A stretch of DNA of 32,897 nt from a virus. Shown here in pieces: positions 7,371 through 19,300 of this stretch (positions are counted from its first letter, which is position 1; every line of letters begins with the position of its first letter). The notes under the pieces are model-generated. The model was not told where the DNA came from and searched no databases. It saw only the letters and a program-made list of their open reading frames with translations. The position numbers were made by a program, and so were the translations under genes. The DNA lies in IMG/VR virus record IMGVR_UViG_3300021368_001977, positions 1 to 32,897 of that record, one strand, 5' to 3'.

Positions 7371-10300
7371 CAGGTAAACTGGTAGTCTTGGCAGCAATGA
7401 ACTTACTAATTGCAGTATTATTGTCTAATAGTGTAACACCATTACTTGCAGTGGTTGTACCTCTATCATACCATGTATTTCCTGTCCTTTTAATTACTGT
7501 TATACGTGTTCCTGCTGCTGGTGATGTTGTTAACCTTACATAAGGATTTTCACCATCTACAGCAAATTCTGCTTCTATTTCTTTATCTGCGCCTGGGCTT
7601 ACAGGACCTAGTGATTCATCGTAAATTGTTAATGGTGTTTTACGTAGTCTTTTACCACCTACAAATACTTCTACTATGTCGCATCTACCGTAATCTCCAG
7701 GTATAGTAGTGCTTGTCCATGTGCCTACTGTGCTTTTTGCAGGTACAAAATCTAATGGTCCTATCAACACAGAACTTCCATCACTGACAAAATCTGTTCT
7801 TTCTTGGTTATCAGTATAAGGAATTACTTCGTTTGGTCCAATATCTGCAACAAGTGAGCCTTTTGAATGTAGTTCTTTAATTGCAGTACCGTTGACACCT
7901 CTACGTAAATTGCTTAAAACATTACCGCTTTTGTTTAGGTATTCTATTCTTTCGCCTGCAATCTCAACTACGCCTGCAATATTTCTATTGGCTACAGGAT
8001 CAAACATATTTGAAGTATCTGATAAAGTTATTTCGTCATCAAAGTAATTTAAATCTTTGCTTAAATTTATTGTTTTACTAGTTGCATACCTATTATATCT
8101 ATAAACATTAAGCATGTCTTTGCTTATTTCATAAGAACTAGGTAATCTATAAATGTCAGTACCAAATGTAGTAATTGTAATTGTATCACTTTCTGTTGAT
8201 TCAACTTCTAAATAAATTACACCTCTTGGTAAACTTATACTGTAATCTTGATCTTTAATTAATCTCACACCATTTTTATACACCCAAACGTATGCAATAC
8301 CTAATGGTGCATAAGGAAGTTCGTAATTTACTTTGCCGCCAGTGTTTCTATCGCTGTATACTTGCATACTTGGATATTCGCTAAACCATGTTACTTCTAA
8401 AGTATCGCCTGGATTAAATGTTACTGAATCTGCAACTTGTAATCTATTTGTATTGATTGAATATTCTGCACGCAAATCATTTTCAATTTTGATAATATCA
8501 CCTACATTCAATGATGTTGTAACCAATGTTAAAAGTTTTGAAGTACCATCATATACATAATCTTGAATGAAAGTTTTTAGTTCTCCATTAATATATACCT
8601 TGATGTTTGCAGATAAAATTGCACCTGATGCTTCAATTGGATCTTGTCCAAGTGTAAATGAATTTGTTTCTCCATCATACACAGAATAAATCGTGTCTGG
8701 TCCTTTAAGTTTTACATTATTAATTTCAACAACCATAGATGATATAGAACTTTCTCTAGTCAATTGTACAAAATTATCTAAATCATAAATTCTATCCGAT
8801 GTCATAGTAGTAGTTTGCTGATTTACTCTTACTAATCCTAATTGTCCTGAGTCAACATTTTCACTTGTTTGGAAAACAATAATTTTTATAATACTATCTT
8901 TATCTGGTATTTCTCCAAACTGTACAAGACTTCTACCAGCAGTGTCAACAGTGTCTGTACTATCACTAAACACAGCATCTTTAGGAACACCATCTACTGT
9001 AACAAAAATATTAGTTGTCAAAGAATATGGAGCGTCTGTTAAGTACAAACCTGTTTCGCCGTCTGCTGTAAATTGTTGATAATCTAATAACCCAATGCCG
9101 CCAATACCAATAGATATAATTTCTATTTTTTTATCAACTACCGGAGCAGTTGTAAATTCTACATTGGTGTCTGTAGCAGTATAATCAGTATTTAAAACTT
9201 GTTTTATTCCGTCAACATACACTAGCAAAGAGCTGTCTTCAATAATATTTTGTCCTATACTATAGATAGTTGTGCTTCCATCACTTGTGAATATTTTTGA
9301 TTCTAAAGGTGCTGCACCTTTTGTCGTAGATTGAAATACTTTAATGCTTAAATTATCAAGTACCTGTCCTGGTATATTCTCTTCTGGCGATGGTACTTGT
9401 TCAGGTCCAATATACTGACCGCCTGTAATTTTAATTTCTTCTACTGTCAATCCAGTTGCTGTTGCATACGCACCATCTATAGCAGAAAGCGTGCCGCCAG
9501 TTAGATTTGTATCTACAATATTAGGATCTGTAATTGTAACAGCCCCATCACTTTCAACAGGACGGAAAATAAGTATGTCGCCATCTTTTGTATTTACGAA
9601 TGATCCAATATCAATGACAGATGTACTACCATCGCCTATAAATGTTGGCATGACAGCATTTTCATTTGTTATCAATGAAGAATTATCGTCGCCACCAAAA
9701 TACGGATCGTCAATTCTAATTACAGGAGGATTTTTTACAGTTTCAGAATATTGTAAGTCATCAATACTTGGTATACTTTCTTCTCCTGCACGTTTTAGAT
9801 ATATGTTTATTTCTTGTCCTTCTGAAGGAACATAAGGTAATGTAATCTCATTAGTGCTTCCGTCTGCTACAATATAAAAATCTGCGCTACTTTCTACACT
9901 ATCCCAACTATCACTAAACCAAGGTAATGCGTCCCAACCACCTGTGACATCAAAGGTAGTACCTTGAATTTGTACTCCTCCATAATCTATACCAGTCATT
10001 AGTTGGTTTAATTCTTTACCTTTCATTCCTTCTGTCGGATTGTAATATTTGTTGATCCTATTAACGCTATCTAGTAATTCATCATTTTTAGAATAATCAA
10101 TTTTAATTACATCGCCTAATTCAGGTGCCACATTAAAAATAATTCTACCATGTACAAAACTATATCCGTCTACTTTTTTAGTGTACACTGATACAGTATA
10201 ATCACTACCTAACACAGTTTGATTATTTTTAGTAATACTAATTTTAGTTTTATCAATTGTCGGTGCATATCTTAAATCAAATACCGCTGTTGCACCAGTT

Positions 10301-13300
10301 GCTGTAAATGTTTGACTGTCTGTGAAAGATGTGAATAAACCTTCTTTTGCTATTCTATCAAATTTAACTTTCAATTCGAAACTTCTAGTTGTACCTTCGC
10401 CTAAATATGCAACTGCAATAGCATTGTCTGTTGATGCACCGTTTCCGCCAACAAGGTTCACTGTAGGTATAGATGTATATCCTTTACCTTTGTTTAATAT
10501 GCGGACTCCTGTAACTTTTCCGCTTGATATAAATGCTTGGGCAGTTGCTCCTGTTCCGTTGCCTTCAATGACTACATTAGGAGGACTTGTATATCCACTT
10601 CCGCCGTTAGCAATAACAATATCAGTAATACTATAACCTTTATTATCAAACCATGTTTTCCATGGTTGCTGTTGAACTAAAGGACTATACTGATCCACAG
10701 TTATAATTTTACCAGCACTATCTGAATATACTGATGGTAAATCAAAATCATTTGTAGCAACACCATTGCCTTCTAGTTGATTATATCTACTGACGTATTC
10801 CCTTATTGTTGTTCTATATGGCTTTACTTCTTCAATATATTCTTGGAAACTTTTTAAGTTATCATTACTATAATTAGGCACAACTTTTAAATTACCTACA
10901 TTATGAATTGCCTTTAAGAAACTTGATTTGAATAACCAATCAACATACACCTGCTCATGCAACACGTATCTAATACTATTAAAGAATAATTTGTTCCAAC
11001 AAATTTTATAATCACCTACAAAGATGTTATCTTTAATTGCAGCAAATATATTTCTTAATTCAGCAGTAGGTTCTAAATCGTACAATCCTGTATCAAAACT
11101 TACTATATTATCATATCCAATACCAGAGGTTTGTAAATTATATAAGTTTGGTGATAATTGAATAGTGCCTTGCTTTCTACCAACTAACGTATAATTTCCT
11201 AATGGCAAATTACTGTTGTCTGTTACCTTTTCAAATACTGCCCATCCGCCTGAGCCGTATTCTTTTATTCGGATAAGAGATCCTGTCTCTACTGTAATAG
11301 AAGGCTCTTCAGACACATCTAAAATTTCTTTTGTTATACTAGATGTTTCGCCATATCCTGTTTTCCACCAGTCAATATAATTCCAATATTTTGTTGTATC
11401 AAATGCCTGCGATGCACTTCTATAAAATGTTTTTCTAACGTCATCCCATGCATAAATTGACCAATAGTTTCCAACTGTATTATCATTTTCAACAAGCACT
11501 GAAAACTGTCTTACAACAGGATTTACAGTAGTATAATTTTTTCCACCGTTAACAACTACTGCTTGAACAATTCTACCTTGATTGTCAATGTGTGTAATTA
11601 CTTCTCCGCCTATACCATCACCTTGAAGTGATACAGCAGGTCCTGGATAAACTCCTGGTGCTTCTGTATTAAATAATTGTTGAGGCTTGTAACCAAAACC
11701 AGGATCAACAATATTAATTGATGTAATGACATTGTCAACAATGTTTGCAGACAACTTGGCTTGTTTTACTCTAACAGTACCTACGTTTTCTAAATCAACT
11801 ACATTCTCTACTTTTACATCATATAGGTACAAAACTTCTGCAGGCTGAGGATCTACAAGATTTAAATTGATAAAATTGATTGTATTTGCAAACGCCTGCT
11901 CTAACAAAATTGTATTAACACTTTCTATTGTTTGTTTTAAAATTTGTTTTCTATTAACAAACATACTTTGTCTTGGACGGAAATTTATTCCATATTTTTG
12001 TTTTGCTGGCAAATTAGTATCTGGTACTCTATTTCCTTGTGCATCATATCCTACTAAACTATCGATCCATTTTTTCTCAAGTTTATTATTTGGAACACTA
12101 TTTTCGTCACCTTCAGTCAACAATAAAAATTCATTGTGTGCTGCATTGTTTTTGTTACTAGTGTTATAGTATTCAAGATTTAAAATAGAAATGTTATCAA
12201 AAACTATATTTTTATAGTTATAGAAAAATATTTTATCTTTATCTGCAAGTCCAACGTAAGTGTTCCCAACAGTTGAAGGATTGTTAATTAGTGAAGCAAC
12301 CTCGCCTGCACTTATTTCTCTTCCTAACTTATTTTCAGGTACAGTTACTTTATTCTTTACCCAGAAATAATATTTTGTTTCAGTTACAAGACCTGTGTTA
12401 ACATTTAAAAACTCTTTTACACTGTAAACTGTATCATCTGCATACAACGGTTGCCCTGACACGCCTAAGTCTAGTCCTTCAGTTGTATCAGCCAATACCG
12501 ACCATTCAGAAGGTAAAAGTTTTGACTCTACCCATTCATAAACATCTACACTAGAACCTTTGGCTTGAGCACCCCAGTTAGCAAGCCTATATGCAGTATC
12601 CCCTTGTTCATAGTCTACCCATTTTACTGTACTAATGTTCCACCATAATTTGCCAACATTTTTATCAAACCATGCAACTGTATTATCAACAACTACATCT
12701 TCTGTTCCTACATTATATGTGGCTGGGTCATATAAAGTTTTATATTCTATCTCTCTATCTGCTGCGGCTAATATTCGTAGTTTAGCAGGATCAATTGCTT
12801 CTAGGTCTTGAATCTTATTCTCACCGCTTTCGTTGTAAAGTGAAATTCTTTTTATTCTTTGTAAATCTATTTTATCTGGTTCAGTGCCTATAACTTCAAG
12901 ACTGTTAACACTAGGATCTTTTCTAAATATTCTCACCATACCAGCCATAGGTCCTGAAAAGTCTAATGTGGCACCGTGAACTGTTGGAGCAATAAAGTAA
13001 GGTGAACCAACAACTATTATATCATTTGTACAGGATACACTGTATCCAAAAGATTCATTTGTGCTTAAATCATCTTCTAATTTTTCTGTCAACAAATATC
13101 TAGAACCTTTAAGGTTGAATACATATACAGCACCACTGTATCCGCCATCAGTTGTAAATGTTGTATTCAATTGGTCAAATGTTGTTGAACTAGTATCAAA
13201 TCTAATAGGTAAATTGTAACCAGTATTATTTGCACCAATAACAATTTGACTAGAATTATTTGTTATACATACAGATTGTCCAAAGTATTCATTTGGATAA

Positions 13301-16300
13301 ATTCCGTAACTTTCTATTTTTTGTTTTAATCTGTATCGTTGTTGTGTAGAATCAGATTCATATTTAAAAATGTAAGCACTACCTTGATTCTGAAAGTTTT
13401 TATCTGCTTTTGGACTTGTAATTACAAGAGTGTTTCCAGTAAAATCTAAGTCAACATCATATCCAAACATATCACCTGAACTAATTGACTCTTCTTCAGA
13501 TAAATCGCTTATTTCTGACAAACTCTCAGCAGTTATTGTTTGTTGTAAACTGTAGAAGCCTACATCATTTATTTTGTAAACAAAAACTTTACCAACTGAT
13601 TCAGATGAACTATCTCCAACGTTAACCCAAGGGTAACCATCATCAGGTGCTTGATTATAACTTCTAATTGTACTATCTGGACCTACTGCTGTCGTACCAA
13701 CATTTTCTAACTTATGATAACTTCCTTGATATTTTACAACGTCATTTTCCATGTATTCATAATTAGGTTGCCAGTTACCTTTATAATTTGGAAAGTATTG
13801 TCCGTCTGCTTCTACTGCACCAATTATAAGTGTTGAACCATTATTATTAAATGCTAAAGAACTACCAAACTTATCGCCTTCTTTGATTAATTCTGCAAGT
13901 TGATCATCGGCAAGTATGCCTGAAGCAAGGGTTGAACCGTCATCTTCTATGCTTACACTTGTTGGCAATGATACATTTGTGTTAACTTCGTCTAATTTTA
14001 TCCAATCGTTACTTTCGATAGATATAGTACTACCATCGCCTTGATTATCTTCTAATGCTTTCCATAAACTACCATTGTAAAATACAATTGATCCTTTAGG
14101 ATAAAAACTTTCTGTAGAAACTGTACCAGTGCCGCTGCCTGTTCCTGTAGCAACAAACGTTACACCCGGGTCGTTTGTTAATGCACCTTGGCTTAAAAAG
14201 TCTGAAGTTCCTACTGTTTCAATAGTGTATGTTCTACCAGCAATTATTTCTGTAGCAGGGTATGTTCCTCCTGGCTGGTATATTCCTCTGTAATCTTTAT
14301 TTTGCACAAGTTCCCAATCACCTGATGTAGTATAATTGTAAATGTATACTCTTCCTTTAGTGTCATTTAAACCTGGTGCACTTACAGCCATAGTATAACC
14401 TGTAGCAGTTTTTGCTAAACTAATTTTGCTTCCAAAGAAATTATCACCATCTGGTCTAGGACTTACAAGACTTTCTACAAAGTTCCATTGGTTAGCACTA
14501 TATCTGTATATAGAAATCATACCTTGATTACTATATCCTGCATTTGTACCACTTTCAGACGCTTTAATATTAAATGTTTGTTCCCAATCTTCAGTGTATA
14601 CATTTATAGTACTGCCGTCACCTGTGATACTTGTTTTTGCCTTCCATAGTTGTCCTTCATATAATACAATATCGTTAGCAGCATAATTTTTAAATGTGCT
14701 AAAAATACCTTGATAGTTCGAAGGCACTCCGCTTGCACCTGGAGACCCTACTATTAACCATTCATTATCTGATGTAATTGCAAGTTCTTCACCAAATGTA
14801 TTTGCCACTGCTGTAGTAAAACCTGAAGTAGGTTGTAAAATTTGTTTGACTGCTAAGCCATCTGATGTTTCAACGTAAGCAACTGTAATGCCCGAACCTG
14901 GTATAGAAGCAATAGTTTGATTTAATGCTTCTGCATATAAAACTTTTTTACCTGTGTGTTTAGGATCAGTAGTACCATATGTTGTAATTTTCTTTGCACT
15001 AAATTGTTTTTTCTTTTCAACAACTTCCCATCTATTGTTACCATTATTGTCAATATATAATTTAGATGTGTTATCTAAAAGTGCTGTCTGTTCTAAATCT
15101 AACGAATCATAATCTTTAAATCTTGCGTTGTTAAGAAGAATAGGATATGTTAATGTACTAGGCTCAAATCCTGTATCTGCTGGTGGATTTTCGGTTTCGA
15201 AAGCAATTGTAAAATTCGTCACTTCAGTAATTTTGTGAAAACCGTCAATATCTCCAAATGTTTTAAATCCTATAAAGTCGTCAACAATTAAATTATGTCT
15301 TTTTGTAAACGTTACAGTTACTTTGTTTTTTTCAGTCGCAATATTTGTGATAGGTAATTCATTTGCAAAATTAACTCTAAGTACTGTCCATTCTTGCTTA
15401 TCAAATGTTATCCATATATGATCATTGTTTAGAACACCACTAATATCGATATTTGTAATATCGTCTCTGGTTGCTACAACATATTTTGTTTGATCTACTT
15501 TTACATAACCAGCAGTACGTAAGTATTGTTTATCTGAGGTAGTAGGATTGATCTCAGTTGTATAAGGCAAAGGTGATAGATAGAAATCGCTTTGGTTTAC
15601 TCTATAATATCTATCGATTGCAGCATTGTTAGTTGTATTAGTTACTAACAGAGGCTGAGGATTTAGAACAAAGTTATCTGTGTCTAATTTTAGTTCTATG
15701 ACTTTACTTTGATCAGTTCCGCCAAGTTGTCCAACTTTAAATGCCCATTCTTCTTTTAAATCTACTCCAGCATTTTCTGTTCTACCAAGTTTTTCAAATA
15801 TCTTTGTAAAAGAATTTTTAGTTCCTTTTTCTCTAATGAACCCTTGGTATAATCTAAACTGTGTTACACTATCTTCTGACAAATTTTGTAAGTAAGTTCT
15901 TGGTTGGTAACCAATCGTATGTCTTGCTAAATCTCTTTGACTTTCTGACAATCCTTCAGTGTCAACATCAAAGTAATCTTCCATTTGGTTAATTTTAAAA
16001 TCAAAATTAGGTACTAGTCTTTTCTCAGGTGTTGAATCAAGCACAGTATAAATTTGTTGATTAAATTCTTCACCACTTGTATGATTACGTTTACTTGTAT
16101 AATTTACACCTTGGTAATTTATTATATCACCTAGTTTGTAATCGTTAAATGGCTGCCATGATGCAATATTAACATTGTCAAATAAGAATCCAGGAGAAGT
16201 ATAATCCCCGTCCCAATCTACTGTTCTGAATCCTTGAACCTTGATACGTTCTTGTCTGTAACCTGTCGGCTTATCAAATATAACATCGTTGAAAACTGTT

Positions 16301-19300
16301 CTATCATTAAAGATAGCAACATGTTCTTTTAGAACATAATTTAATTTAAGATAGAATAATCCTTTTGTGGTATCATTTATATTAAATGTAAATGTTTGGA
16401 ATTCCCTATTGACATTGAAGTTTTTTACATCAATAGGTTCACCTGTATCTGTTAATACGTTATACTCATAAAAACTGTCAAGTATGTTGTCTACAACACC
16501 TACTGGAACTGTAACTTTTATTTTTTCTGCTCCTGGACTTACTGCAAGTAATGATCCAACTGACCATTCATTCTGTGTCCAAAACATAAATTCTTTAGCA
16601 GCAGTTGTGAAATCCTGCATCGCTTGATTATCAGCGTTATAGTTTTCAAAACTAAAACCTTGTGTTTTCAAGAAATGTTCATAACCTAATAAAAAGTCTA
16701 CTACTTCTTGCACTGTTCTAAGTGTAGTTCCATAACTAATATCTTCTGTAGCAAACGGATTAAAGTTTCTTCTGCGTTGTGCAGTTGCAGCGCCAATTAT
16801 AGGCAACTCTGGTAACTTGGTCCAATTATCTGTTTCGAAATTTTCCGAACTTGTGTGGGTAAGTTTTGCCCTATAGAACATATTTCTATACTGTATAATA
16901 GCACCGTTATTATAAAGTTGACCAGTTGTCCAATTAACAAATGTTGCACTTATTCCTCCAACTGATATTGTCGGATCTTTCTGATTAGGAACTGCCTTGA
17001 AAATTCTAAAGTAAGGATTTACATCGTCATAACCATTAATAATCCATCCGCCTTCTGTTTTTTCAAATATAACTCCGCTGTAACTTACTGTCTGAATCGG
17101 TGAAGAAACATTAAAATAGATATTATAATTTTCTTGTGGAATGAATATACTTGAACTTGCAGCAGCAGGACTTTTTGAATCTAACAAGTACTTCTGCTGT
17201 GTTTTATCTACGAATCCATTTAATCTATTGCTTAACCTTACATTAACATGAGAAAGTATATTTTGCGCATCTGCAACTGGTTTTCCTTGTGATTTCAGAT
17301 AACTGCTAATGTAAAATGCTAAGCCGCTTGTGATGTCAGTATTTCCAACTTCAGGTAATATAAGTTCGTTAGGCTTAATAAAGATGCCTGTATTTTTGCT
17401 TATAATCTGTCCTGCTACATTACGTTTTGTTTTACTTCTATCAAAATTTGCAACAATATATTCAAATGGGCGAAGCAAACACAAAGCAATTGTTACAACA
17501 AAAGGAAACTCTGAGCTACTACGATATGCATATTCAACAGGAGCAATATCTCCCAGTTTAAAACTACCTTTATTGTTAACAAAAGTAAAGTTTGTTGCTA
17601 AGCCACTGTCAAGAGGACTTAATAATTCACCATGTTCATTTACAGGAATATGTCTTAATAAAGAAGGCCTAGCATACCTTTTATGTGTACCTGCTCGTTC
17701 GCCTTGTCTAATTATACCATCTCGTAAATCTTCCCACAATATAAGGTTTCCACTTGTATAAGGGGCGGCACCATATTCTGAGTCCCACCAACTTGGTTTT
17801 TCACTAAAGCCAAGCATTTCCCAAGGACATCTGTGTGGTCTATCTGTATCATAGAAATAACTGTACGCACCTCTCCACCATCCTGGTAAATTTTCATCAC
17901 CGTCTGGTGTTGTCATATTTGAATATGTGTAAGTAAACGTTTCTGTTTCTTTTAGATACGTGTTAGCGGTATATCCGAGATTTGTATTTGCTACCCATTT
18001 TAAAAATTCTTGGCTTGCAATTGAATCAAATTCATTTTTTGTAAAAACAGAATTTTTATAATAACCGCCTAAATTATAATCTAAATCAAACACACTAGGA
18101 TCATAAGACTGTTTGATGTTATTGTAAATTCTGTATTCTAATTCTAATAACACATCATCTCGGAAGTCTCCATATGCAACTGTAATACTTCCGTCATGCC
18201 CTTGAATCACTTCTTGTGGTTCTCTATATGTATCATCCGTAAATTTACTTGGAGTATATTTTTTATATAAACCTACTGATGTAGGTGTTGGTGGTACATG
18301 ACAACCTGCTGTAGATACATACTCTCTTATCTCAATAGTGTCGCCTTCTGTTAAATCTCCCAACAGTGTTAAAAATGCAAACTGACTATCAAATGTATAG
18401 TCTATACCATGTAACAGTTGTGAATTATTTTTGTAAACATATACAGCACGTCTACTTAAAGTATCTAAATCAAAAGGTTCACTTAGTGTAAACGTTTTAA
18501 GACCTGTATCTTCAACTACATAACTTAATTTGGTAAATGCTCCTGTACCTAGTGTATCACTGTCTGCAAATGCACTTACTGAACTTTTTGTTTTGGTAAG
18601 TTCTTCAAAAATTGCATCTACTAGATCAGGTATGCTTTCAGTATCATCAACTTCATAAGATTTTTTAATAAAGTTTTCTTTGAACAACGAATATTGTTTT
18701 TTAGCATATTGCAAAGATTTAATAATATTAATTTCTTTATCAGCAAGCATCAATAATGCAGATGCTGCTACACCCGAATGTTTTAAAAATCTTTTTGCAT
18801 TACTAGTAAAGTCTGATATATCTCTTAGATTAGATACTCCTGGAAGTACACCTGTAAATCTTGTGTCAAATTCTAATGCTGTTTTAACATGATCAGTTGC
18901 TTGTCCAAGAGTAAAATATTCTAAGTTTTCATTTAACGGATTTTTTTCTAATCCAACAGGAATTTCATAGTATCCAGTTTCTGGAACTATTTCACCTATT
19001 AATTTAATAGTAATAATATCATTAGGTTGAAACTGCGTGTCAAAGGTAAACTCGTTTCCTACACGTACAAATGATTCTTCTAATTTGTTACCGTTCAAAT
19101 AAAATATAATTTCAATAGTATCATTATAATTTTCAAAATTTATTACGTCAGTAATAATTGTGTTGGTAGCATTTACAACTTTTACACTATCAACTATAGG
19201 CTGTAAATATTTAGATTGTGTTCTTATCCAACCGTTTTCATATTCGCCATTTACTTGATAATAATGTTTATTTGTGTAATCAACAATTGCTTGCTGGTTA

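Larger units (their letters stand above)
12907..14829 (-). other. FG-GAP-like beta-propeller region in the giant protein
   Basis: About residues 2160-2800. Six blade openings of the form x-FG-xx(V/L/I) are visible with Phe at residues 2171, 2291, 2480, 2614, 2675 and 2753. Each is followed by a hydrophobic strand and a small-residue turn (WLIVGSPGAS, YTMAVSAPG, LIIGAVEADG, LVITSPKAD, IVIGANNTG, IIVVGSPYF) and often by a strand such as GRVYIYNY, GKVFVYKI, GSAYIFKYE or GAVYVFNLKG. This is the pattern of integrin-alpha-type FG-GAP repeats. Uninterrupted spacing is 61-78 residues; the first three intervals are 120, 189 and 134 residues because other modules are inserted. A seventh blade, if present, was not recognised. 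Confidence 0.65.

Noticed and set aside
7338-7397. Upstream extension of the 215-residue protein to the ATG at 7,397
   Set aside because: It would overlap the giant gene and the late box and lacks a ribosome site; GAAGAG supports the start at 7,337.
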